Assembly: GCA_044353165.1 (NCBI GenBank)
Contig: JBILCM010000113.1
Span: forward strand, 1 to 5,754
Origin: JBILCM01 sp044353165
GTDB lineage: Bacteria > Bacillota > Bacilli > Paenibacillales > YIM-B00363
Direction: 5' to 3'
DNA: 5,754 bases
Shown: positions 1 through 5,754 of the stretch, one piece after another
How the letters are laid out: each line of letters opens with the position of its first letter
Position numbering within the stretch: the first letter of the stretch is position 1
Notes under the pieces: generated by a model
Seen by the model: only the letters and a program-made list of their open reading frames with translations
What the model was told of the DNA's origin: nothing
Database searches by the model: none
Position numbers and translations under genes: made by a program

Positions 1-1262
1 ATGCCATGACGTACCCCCAACTGATGCAAGCGAACGGATATCAGACGGCTGTTTTTGGGAAATGGCATGTCCACACACAACCCCAAGGGTTTGATGATTA
101 CGAAGTGTTGCCTGGACAAGGCGAATATTTTGATCCCGCTTTCCTAAATCAACAATTCGACTGGTCTCAATACCATTGGGCTCGACCTCCCAAAGAGGAT
201 GCACCGGGTAAACAAAGATATGTTGGCCATGTCACCGATATCATTACAGATAAATGCCTAGATTGGCTCGAACATCGCGATCGCAATCGCCCATTTATGT
301 TAATGTGTCATCACAAAGCGCCTCATGACGATTTTGAATATCATCCACGATATGAGTCTATCTTTGATGGAGTGGAGTTTCCGGAGCCGGATAGCTTATG
401 GGAAGATAAGAGTCATCGGTCCATAGGGTCAAGAGAGTACGGAACGACGGTATCAGAGAAGAACACGCGCAGGAATGCGGTCAAGACGATGAGTAAGCCC
501 GGTTACAAGACGGGAGCGCTTGATGTCACGGGCCTGGATGAGATCGGAAGAACCAAGGCAGCTTATCAGAAATATATGAAAGATTATCTCCGCTGCGTGA
601 AGGGGATTGACGATAGCGTCGGGCGATTGCTAGATTATCTAGATCAAGAACAGCTTACAGAGAATACGATTGTGATCTACACGTCAGACCAAGGGATGTT
701 CTTGGGAGAACATGATTACATTGATAAGCGGTGGATTTACACGGAAGCGTTACAGATGCCTCTGCTTATACGTTATCCTAAAGAGATTACTCCGGGCACT
801 GTTGTGGAGGAAGTCGTCAGCAACGTGGATTTCGCACCCACCATGCTCGATTATGTCGGTTTGCATGCCACTGACGGGATGCAAGGACGCAGTTTTCGAG
901 AAATATTGCAAGGGAATACAGTAAGGGATTGGCCGAATAAAGTATATTACCGTTATTGGATGCACATGGCACACCATGACAATCCCGCTCATTATGGTAT
1001 CGTAACGAAGGAATACAAGCTGATTTTCTTCTACGGACTGCCGCTTGATGCCACTGGCGCATTGGCTGAGCCGACACCGGCGGGTTGGGAATTGTATGAT
1101 TTGACGAAGGATCCTTATGAACTGAAGAATGTTTACCAAGAGGCCGCTTATGCTGATGTAGTGAAGGATCTCAAGCGTCAATTGTTTGCACTGAAACAAG
1201 AAGTTGGCGATCCAGACGATCTCTATCCTGAGCTTGTCCGTAAATTCGCGGCTTCGGAGTGA
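1..1262 (+). CDS. Sulfatase, S1 (formylglycine-dependent) family, 5'-partial
   Basis: This enzyme hydrolyses sulfate esters, probably on a carbohydrate. The frame is open to the left edge (first whole codon at 3-5), so the ATG at 6 is almost certainly internal. Counting from that Met, 418 residues remain. Visible family landmarks are G-K-W-H at 18-21 (the conserved active-site Lys and its neighbours, just after the missing catalytic site), H-K-A-P-H at 103-107 (sulfate-binding region), S-D-Q-G at 227-230 (metal-binding Asp) and D-K-R at 240-242 (second conserved Lys). The C-terminal part, about 310-380, with Y-K-L-I and W-E-L-Y-D-L-T-K-D-P, is the usual small C-terminal subdomain of this family. 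The C/S-x-P-x-R motif that carries formylglycine lies upstream of the window, so activity, maturation type and any signal peptide cannot be judged. It is followed after 62 nt by a fucosidase gene, which suggests a sulfated fucose-containing substrate. The exact S1 subfamily and sulfate position are not resolved. Confidence 0.93.
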   Translation, partial: AMTYPQLMQANGYQTAVFGKWHVHTQPQGFDDYEVLPGQGEYFDPAFLNQQFDWSQYHWARPPKEDAPGKQRYVGHVTDIITDKCLDWLEHRDRNRPFMLMCHHKAPHDDFEYHPRYESIFDGVEFPEPDSLWEDKSHRSIGSREYGTTVSEKNTRRNAVKTMSKPGYKTGALDVTGLDEIGRTKAAYQKYMKDYLRCVKGIDDSVGRLLDYLDQEQLTENTIVIYTSDQGMFLGEHDYIDKRWIYTEALQMPLLIRYPKEITPGTVVEEVVSNVDFAPTMLDYVGLHATDGMQGRSFREILQGNTVRDWPNKVYYRYWMHMAHHDNPAHYGIVTKEYKLIFFYGLPLDATGALAEPTPAGWELYDLTKDPYELKNVYQEAAYADVVKDLKRQLFALKQEVGDPDDLYPELVRKFAASE

Positions 1263-1308
1263 TAGACGAAATAGAGCCCAGCGCAATATACAAATTTACA
1301 TGAGAATC

Positions 1309-1332
1309 GGGAGATGCATGCAACATGATTGA
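1309..1332 (+). promoter_or_regulatory. Translation start region of the fucosidase with three staggered ATGs
   Basis: A GGGAG Shine-Dalgarno-like site lies at 1309-1313, 11 nt before the fucosidase ATG at 1325. Two other ATGs, at 1314 and 1318, lie in the other two frames. They open tiny ORFs of four codons each, ending in TGA at 1326-1328 and 1330-1332. The TGA of the first overlaps the fucosidase start as ATGA. No other in-frame start exists between the upstream in-frame stop at 1301-1303 and 1325, so 1325 is the start. Whether the mini-ORFs are translated is unknown. Confidence 0.5.
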
Positions 1333-2794
1333 ACAATATCTTCAAAAAATCGAAGAGACGATTGCCAATGGCAAATATAAAGATGATTGGACTTCACTTC
1401 AACAATACAGCATTCCTCAGTGGTACAAGGATGCGAAGTTTGGGATCTTCATTCACTGGGGCGTGTATTCAGTTCCAGCTTTTGGAAGTGAATGGTATGC
1501 TAGGCAAATGTATCTGGAAGGCGAAGTGCGCAGAGGTAAGGATATGTTCGCTCATCACGTAGAACATTACGGTCCTCAGCATGAATTTGGGTACAAAGAT
1601 TTTATCCCGATGTTTAAAGCAGAGAAATTCGACCCTCAAGCGTGGGCAGAGTTATTCAGCAAGTCGGGTGCTAGGTTTGTTATGCCGGTAGCGGAGCACC
1701 ACGATGGATTCCAGATGTACAACAGTCAACTTTCCAAGTGGAATGCAGTGAATATGGGCCCTAAGCGTGACATTGTAGGTGAATTGAAAGAGGCAGTCGT
1801 TGCGAAGGATATGATTTTTTCTGTGTCTTCTCACCGCGCTGAACATTGGTGGTTCTATGATGGTGGGATGACATTCAACTCCGATGTAAGGGATGAGCAA
1901 TACAGGGACTTCTACGGACCAGCCCGACCGAAGTTGGATAAGAATGAAATCCATGCATCCCCGCCTGATGAGGAATTTTTGAACGATTGGCTTGTCAGAA
2001 CGTGCGAATTGGTCGATGAATATGAGCCGCAGATCGTCTGGTTTGACTGGTGGATTGAGCATATGGCGTTTAAGCCGTATTTGAAAAAATTCGCCGCTTA
2101 CTACTACAACCGTGCCATCGAGTGGGGAAAAGAAGTAGCCATTAACTACAAATGGGATTCATATATGTACGGCACCGCTGTATTCGATATCGAAAGAGGT
2201 CAGATGAAGAACATTCGTCCTGCGTTGTGGCAGACGGACACATCGGTCGCCAAAAACTCTTGGTGCTATACGGAGAACAACGAATATAAAGATCCGAATG
2301 ATATCATCTGTGATTTCATTGATATCGTCAGCAAGAACGGATGCTTGCTCTTGAACGTTGGACCTAAAGCGGACGGTACAATACCTGATGAAGACCGGTA
2401 CATTCTCGAAGAAATCGGCCAATGGTTGAGCATCCATGGAGAAGCGATTTACGATACCGTGCACTGGAAAATATATGGCGAAGGTTCCGCTGAAATTGTA
2501 GAGGGAGCTCACAATGAGAAGAAGCGGACGCCTTACAACACCGATGATATTCGGTTTACGTTCAAGGATACAGTATTGTACGCGTTTGTGTTAAAATGGC
2601 CTGAAGACGGACAGATCCAAATAAAATCACTCAGCAAGGGATCTGGGAATTACCGCAGTACAATATTGGATGTTTCGGTTATGGGTAAAGAAGTTCCGTT
2701 ACACTGGAATACAGATCAAGATGCCCTGCATATTGATGCATCCGCAGCCGGTCAATCCAAATACCCCGTATGTTTTAAAATTCAGATGATTTAA
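1325..2794 (+). CDS. Alpha-L-fucosidase, glycoside hydrolase family 29
   Basis: This is a retaining exo-glycosidase that removes terminal alpha-L-fucose. The 489-residue protein has the GH29 layout. An N-terminal catalytic barrel carries K-F-G-I-F-I-H-W-G at 38-46, E-H-H-D-G-F at 124-129 (conserved fucose-binding His pair) and a W-N-A then K-R-D-I-V-G-E-L segment at 139-154. V-W-F-D-W-W at 238-243 follows, in which D241 fits the catalytic nucleophile. N-V-G-P-K-A-D-G at 344-351 closes the barrel. Residues from about 380 form a beta-rich C-terminal domain. The acid/base residue is poorly conserved in GH29; E290 in D-I-E-R-G is a candidate only. The N-terminus is hydrophilic (M-I-E-Q-Y-L-Q-K), with no signal peptide, so a cytoplasmic enzyme is inferred. 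The length is normal for the family. It sits 62 nt after the sulfatase and shortly before a GH2 gene, with no terminator between them, consistent with one operon. The family is certain; the linkage preference is not known. Confidence 0.96.
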   Translation: MIEQYLQKIEETIANGKYKDDWTSLQQYSIPQWYKDAKFGIFIHWGVYSVPAFGSEWYARQMYLEGEVRRGKDMFAHHVEHYGPQHEFGYKDFIPMFKAEKFDPQAWAELFSKSGARFVMPVAEHHDGFQMYNSQLSKWNAVNMGPKRDIVGELKEAVVAKDMIFSVSSHRAEHWWFYDGGMTFNSDVRDEQYRDFYGPARPKLDKNEIHASPPDEEFLNDWLVRTCELVDEYEPQIVWFDWWIEHMAFKPYLKKFAAYYYNRAIEWGKEVAINYKWDSYMYGTAVFDIERGQMKNIRPALWQTDTSVAKNSWCYTENNEYKDPNDIICDFIDIVSKNGCLLLNVGPKADGTIPDEDRYILEEIGQWLSIHGEAIYDTVHWKIYGEGSAEIVEGAHNEKKRTPYNTDDIRFTFKDTVLYAFVLKWPEDGQIQIKSLSKGSGNYRSTILDVSVMGKEVPLHWNTDQDALHIDASAAGQSKYPVCFKIQMI

Positions 2795-2815
2795 GAATGC
2801 ACACCTCATCATCGT

Positions 2816-2822
2816 GGAGTGA
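2816..2822 (+). promoter_or_regulatory. Ribosome binding site that sets the GH2 start
   Basis: GGAGTGA closely resembles the consensus GGAGGTGA. Its GGAG core ends 8 nt before the ATG at 2828, which is ideal spacing. A GTG at 2819 is in frame and would add three residues, but it lies inside this site and has no purine-rich sequence of its own upstream. The ATG is therefore the chosen start. Confidence 0.75.
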
Positions 2823-2827
2823 TACGG

Positions 2828-4603
2828 ATGAAAATCGCCAGAAGTGAATATCCCAGGCCACAGTTTGTGAGAAACGATTGGATCAATTTAAACGGAGAAT
2901 GGGAATTTGCATTTGATGACGACCGCGCTGGCTTCAAAGACAAATGGTATTTTGGACAAGTGCCTTTGGCATGGAGGATTCAGGTGCCTTTTGCTTTCCA
3001 GAGTCCACTGAGCGGCATCGGGGAGAAGGATTTTCACGATGTCGTATGGTACCGGCGAAGCATGCAAGTACCTGATGATTGGAACGGCCGGCGGGTCTTG
3101 CTTCACTTTGGCGCTGTGGACTATGTGGCGATGGTGTGGGTGAATGGAGAACGCGTTATTGAACATACAGGGGGGCATACCCCATTCTACGCGGACATAA
3201 CGGATGCGCTGGTGGCCGGGGACAATTATATCGTTGTTCGTGCGGAAGATTACAGCAAAGATGTGACGCTACCTCGGGGAAAACAGTATTGGTTAAAGGA
3301 TTCAGAAAGTATTTTTTATACCCGCACGACCGGGATTTGGCAGACGGTGTGGATGGAACCCGTAGAAGAAACGCATATCCAATATGTTCAATTGACGCCC
3401 GATGTTGATCAGAGTGCCGTGAAGTTGCGAGCCGTGATCGAAGATGTTCATCCTTCGGAGGATCTTGATCTGCAAGTCGAAATCAGTTTTGCAGGTCAGC
3501 GAGTTTGCAAAGATACGTATCGCCTGAAGGAAAAGAACGAAGAGCTCACGGTTGCTGTGCATCATACGGAAGGGGGCGGGCAAGCCCATTTGTGGTCGCC
3601 CGAGACACCTCATCTCTATACAATCCGCTATACGTTGATGCGGGATGGCCGAGTGTTCGATCAAGTGGACAGTTATTTTGGTTTACGTAAAGTCAGCGTT
3701 CATGATGGGCGGGTTCATCTGAACCATCAACCGTATACGTTGCGTATGGTATTAGACCAAGGTTATTTTCCAGATGGGAATCTGACGCCTCCATCGGATG
3801 AAGCGATTCGTCGCGATGTTGAGTTGACCAAGGCTATGGGATTTAATGGGGCGAGAAAACATCAAAAGATAGAAGATCCGCGGTATCTGTATTGGTGCGA
3901 TCATCTCGGGCTGTTGGTCTGGGGAGAAGCTGCCAATGCTTATCAATATTCACCCGAATATGCGACTCGGTTTGCGAAAGAATGGCAAGAAGCGATATTC
4001 CGGGATTACAATCATCCCTCCATTATTGCGTGGGTGCCGCTGAATGAAAGCTGGGGAGTTCCTCGGATCCGAGAACATGCCATGGAGCAACAGCATGCGT
4101 TAGCAATGTACCACTTGACCAAGTCATTAGATTCAACGCGACTCGTCATCTCCAATGACGGATGGGAGCATATGAAGTCGGATCTATGTACGTTGCACGA
4201 CTATGAAGCGGATCGGGATGTGCTTACCGAGCGTTATGCAACCACAGAGCATGCCATCCATGCGATTCGCACGCATCAACGACAGACGTTCGTTGGCGGC
4301 TTCGTGTATGAGGATCAGCCGATCATCGTCTCGGAGTTTGGCGGCATTGCGTATCGCAAAAGTGAATGGGAAGGCTGGGGTTACTCCGGAGCCGACAATG
4401 ATGACGATTTCTTACAGAAGCTCAAAGCGACCGTCGAACCTTTGTTGAATTCTTCGGTGGTCGATGGTTTTTGCTACACACAATTGACGGATGTCGAGCA
4501 AGAAATTAATGGGCTCTTAACGTATGATCGCAAACCGAAATTGCCTGTGGAGCTCATTCGCTCGGTCATCGGCGGGAAGAGATGTATAGTTCCGTGCGTG
4601 TGA
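2828..4603 (+). CDS. Glycoside hydrolase family 2 beta-glycosidase (beta-galactosidase/beta-glucuronidase-like)
   Basis: This is a retaining exo-beta-glycosidase of 591 residues from the chosen ATG. Domain order: a sugar-binding jelly-roll at about 10-180 (L-N-G-E-W-E-F near 21-27, V-W-Y-R-R at 73-77, V-N-G-E at 105-108 and T-T-G-I-W-Q-T-V-W at 167-175, all typical of GH2); an immunoglobulin-like sandwich at about 185-290, ending in S-Y-F-G-L-R-K-V; and a TIM barrel from about 295 to the end. In the barrel, N-E-S-W at 406-409 gives E407 as acid/base, and V-S-E-F-G-G at 501-506 gives E503 as nucleophile. It ends soon after the barrel, so it is a short GH2 without the extra C-terminal domains of LacZ. 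There is no signal peptide. The N-x-K motif that marks many beta-glucuronidases is not evident, so beta-galactosidase or another specificity is equally possible. It lies 33 nt after the fucosidase and is probably cotranscribed with it and the sulfatase. The substrate is unresolved. Confidence 0.93.
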   Translation: MKIARSEYPRPQFVRNDWINLNGEWEFAFDDDRAGFKDKWYFGQVPLAWRIQVPFAFQSPLSGIGEKDFHDVVWYRRSMQVPDDWNGRRVLLHFGAVDYVAMVWVNGERVIEHTGGHTPFYADITDALVAGDNYIVVRAEDYSKDVTLPRGKQYWLKDSESIFYTRTTGIWQTVWMEPVEETHIQYVQLTPDVDQSAVKLRAVIEDVHPSEDLDLQVEISFAGQRVCKDTYRLKEKNEELTVAVHHTEGGGQAHLWSPETPHLYTIRYTLMRDGRVFDQVDSYFGLRKVSVHDGRVHLNHQPYTLRMVLDQGYFPDGNLTPPSDEAIRRDVELTKAMGFNGARKHQKIEDPRYLYWCDHLGLLVWGEAANAYQYSPEYATRFAKEWQEAIFRDYNHPSIIAWVPLNESWGVPRIREHAMEQQHALAMYHLTKSLDSTRLVISNDGWEHMKSDLCTLHDYEADRDVLTERYATTEHAIHAIRTHQRQTFVGGFVYEDQPIIVSEFGGIAYRKSEWEGWGYSGADNDDDFLQKLKATVEPLLNSSVVDGFCYTQLTDVEQEINGLLTYDRKPKLPVELIRSVIGGKRCIVPCV

Positions 4604-4658
4604 TAATTCTCACTGTGCAAGCAGGTGTACTGCCTCTATTATAAATGTATTCATAGTA

Positions 4659-4667
4659 AAGAGGTGG
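4659..4667 (+). promoter_or_regulatory. Strong ribosome binding site of the universal stress protein gene
   Basis: The purine-rich AAGAGGTGG sits 6 nt before the ATG at 4674 and pairs well with the 16S anti-Shine-Dalgarno. It fixes the start and indicates efficient translation. Confidence 0.7.
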
Positions 4668-4673
4668 TTACTG

Positions 4674-5096
4674 ATGGGAACACTCTTAATACCAACGGAC
4701 GGTTCGCAACAAGCGATGAAAGCAGTAGCATTTGCCATTGAAACGGCCAAAGCATTCGGTGATGATTTAATACTCATCAATGTGCAACCCAATTATGAAA
4801 CTTCGAATGTCAAACGATTTGTTTCTGCGCAGCAAATTCGTGAATATTCAGATGAATTGGCCACGGATGCTTTGAAGGAAGCAGTCAGTCTGGTGGAATC
4901 TGCTGGATTGTCATTCCAAGTGATGAAGAAAACAGGCAATGCAGCGAAGGAGATTTGTGAAGAAGCGGAGCAGTCCGGCGTTCGATGTATTGTGATGGGC
5001 TCTCGCGGCAACGGCCCGATTGTTGGGAAAATCATCGGCAGTGTGAGTTACAACGTACTTCATCACGCACCCTGTCCCGTCATTATCGTTCCATAG
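4674..5096 (+). CDS. Universal stress protein, UspA family, ATP-binding type
   Basis: This is a small cytoplasmic protein of 140 residues, the usual size of a single-domain Usp, which normally forms dimers and helps cells survive starvation and other stress. It begins with the typical first beta strand and P-T-D-G-S at 7-11, where D9 contacts adenine/ribose in characterised relatives. It ends with the nucleotide-binding motif G-2x-G-9x-G-S, seen exactly as G109, G112, G122, S123, followed by the closing strand C-P-V-I-I-V-P. An intact motif places it with the ATP-binding MJ0577-like group rather than the non-binding E. coli UspA group. There is a strong ribosome binding site upstream and a terminator 61 nt downstream. 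The 70-nt gap after the GH2 gene holds no terminator, so readthrough from the glycan operon is possible. No convincing promoter was found in that gap. Its physiological role here is unknown. Confidence 0.95.
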   Translation: MGTLLIPTDGSQQAMKAVAFAIETAKAFGDDLILINVQPNYETSNVKRFVSAQQIREYSDELATDALKEAVSLVESAGLSFQVMKKTGNAAKEICEEAEQSGVRCIVMGSRGNGPIVGKIIGSVSYNVLHHAPCPVIIVP

Positions 5097-5157
5097 CAAC
5101 CCATCCAAAAGAGATGTCGTTGTAATGAAAACATGAGTTGAAATTGTACTTATACCG

Positions 5158-5201
5158 AGACGGTTTTCTGCTGCCAAGTAGCGGATAGACCGTCTTTTTT
5201 T
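5158..5201 (+). terminator. Rho-independent terminator after the stress protein gene
   Basis: A perfect 7-bp stem AGACGGT/ACCGTCT (5158-5164 with 5189-5195) encloses an internal loop and a second 5-bp stem (5168-5172 with 5180-5184, one G-U pair). The apical loop is 7 nt. The right arm runs straight into a seven-T tract at 5195-5201. The opposite strand has no T tract after the stem, so the terminator acts only on + strand transcription. It ends the stress protein transcript and any readthrough from the glycan genes. Confidence 0.9.
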
Positions 5202-5204
5202 CTG

Positions 5205-5754
5205 AAGAATGTGTTTCTTAGCAAACTCTCGTTGTATCCGGATTTGCTAGAGCAAGCCGGTTATTGAGTGGGTTATACGGATGAGGTATTGAAATTGCTG
5301 AGGTCGGATCGTTCGTTGATTGCAGAGTTGGCGATGCAGGTGCTGGAAGAACATTTTCCGGATACAATGCATGAAGATATTTTGGAGCGAGTCGGGCTGA
5401 ATTTGTTGTTGTTTCGAAGGAGACCTCGGGATCCGCATTTTCGGGACAGGGTGCTGCGGGCTTATGCGTATTGTTGTGCAGTGTGTGGCTTCAATGTGCG
5501 GCTTGGTCATACGTTGGTGGCGGTGGAAGCAGCGCATATCATGTGGCATCAGGCGGGCGGGCCGGATCGGGAGGAGAATGGGATCGCGTTATGTTCATTG
5601 CATCATAAGTTGTTTGATCGGGGTCTATTCACGTTGTCCCCGGGTAAGGTGCTGTTGGTTTCAGAAGGGGCGCATGGCACAAACGGGTTTGATGATTGGT
5701 TGATGCGGTACCATGGACAACAGCTGAAGTTTCCGGTTCGGGAGGATTATGTTC
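5205..5754 (+). pseudogene. Remnant of an HNH restriction endonuclease of the phosphorothioated-DNA-binding family, N-terminally truncated and off the right edge
   Basis: The frame with codons at 5205, 5208 and so on encodes, after a TGA at 5265-5267, 162 uninterrupted residues to the edge. It starts with a helical linker ending H-E-D-I-L-E-R-V-G-L (5370-5399), then R-D-P-H-F-R-D-R-V-L-R-A-Y. An intact HNH fold follows: C-A-V-C-G (5475-5489), E-A-A-H-I (5526-5540), N-G-I-A-L-C-S-L-H-H (5577-5606) and F-D-R-G. This order is typical of nucleases that pair an N-terminal phosphorothioate-reading domain with a C-terminal HNH domain and run to about 300 residues. Here the N-terminal domain is missing, because the usp terminator ends only a few bases before the remnant. 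Residues just before the TGA (D-L-L-E-Q-A-G-Y) look like continuing linker, so the stop appears to be a nonsense change. No good ribosome binding site precedes the GTG at 5268 or the ATGs at 5334 and 5367. A small HNH-only protein starting at one of these is the alternative. The family is fairly sure; inactivation is inferred. Confidence 0.78.

Noticed and set aside
750..1286. A 178-codon open frame on the minus strand within the sulfatase gene
   Set aside because: It lies opposite clear sulfatase coding sequence, has no recognisable motif, and is explained by the codon pattern of the + strand gene.
2819..2827. GTG at 2819 as the GH2 start
   Set aside because: It falls inside the ribosome binding site that serves the ATG at 2828 and has no site of its own.
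4621..4633. GCAG-GTGTA-CTGC hairpin after the GH2 gene as a terminator
   Set aside because: The stem is only 4 bp and no T-rich tract follows, so it does not support termination between GH2 and usp.
4637..4645. A possible -10 element (TATTAT or TATAAA) upstream of the usp gene
   Set aside because: No acceptable -35 hexamer lies 16-18 nt upstream; the best match has only three of six bases. The gap is AT-rich, so such hexamers are expected by chance.
4633..4664. Inverted repeat CCTCT/AGAGG that could mask the usp Shine-Dalgarno site
   Set aside because: It has only five base pairs with a 22-nt loop and poor inner pairing, too weak to claim a regulatory hairpin.
5464..5703. A 79-codon ORF on the + strand, and a 100-codon ORF on the minus strand at 5247-5549
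   Set aside because: Both are out of frame with the HNH motifs, which lie in a different + strand frame that is open to the edge and contains the conserved Cys, His and Asn residues in the right order.

Overview
The window looks like a chromosomal piece from a low-to-mid GC Gram-positive bacterium, most plausibly Paenibacillus or a close relative in the Bacillales. This rests on the strong purine-rich Shine-Dalgarno sites, the mixed codon use and the flavour of the proteins. It is an inference from style, not from a marker gene. All genes read on the + strand.

Positions 1-4603 hold three tightly spaced genes (62-nt and 33-nt gaps to the chosen starts, with no terminator between them) that read as the end of a glycan-degradation operon. 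They are an S1-type sulfatase whose 5' end lies outside the window, a complete GH29 alpha-L-fucosidase, and a complete short GH2 beta-glycosidase. Together they suggest stepwise trimming of a sulfated, fucose-containing oligosaccharide: desulfation, removal of terminal alpha-L-fucose, then cleavage of a beta-linked sugar. Neither glycosidase starts with a signal peptide, so this step is probably cytoplasmic, on oligosaccharides that have already been imported. No transporter or regulator is visible here.

Positions 4604-5201 hold a 70-nt gap, a single-domain universal stress protein with an intact ATP-binding motif, and a clear Rho-independent terminator that closes the block. The stress protein may be cotranscribed with the glycan genes or have its own promoter; the sequence does not settle this.

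Positions 5205-5754 hold an unrelated, partly decayed reading frame that runs off the right edge. It encodes the linker and HNH nuclease domain of the family of restriction endonucleases that bind phosphorothioated DNA. The N-terminal DNA-reading domain is absent and an in-frame TGA interrupts the remaining homology. It is best read as a pseudogene of a defence nuclease. Its leucine codons differ sharply from those of the neighbouring stress protein gene.

No RNA genes, CRISPR arrays, insertion sequences or origins were seen. I did not find a convincing, wholly new system. The main points of interest are the sulfatase/fucosidase/GH2 cluster and the nuclease remnant.
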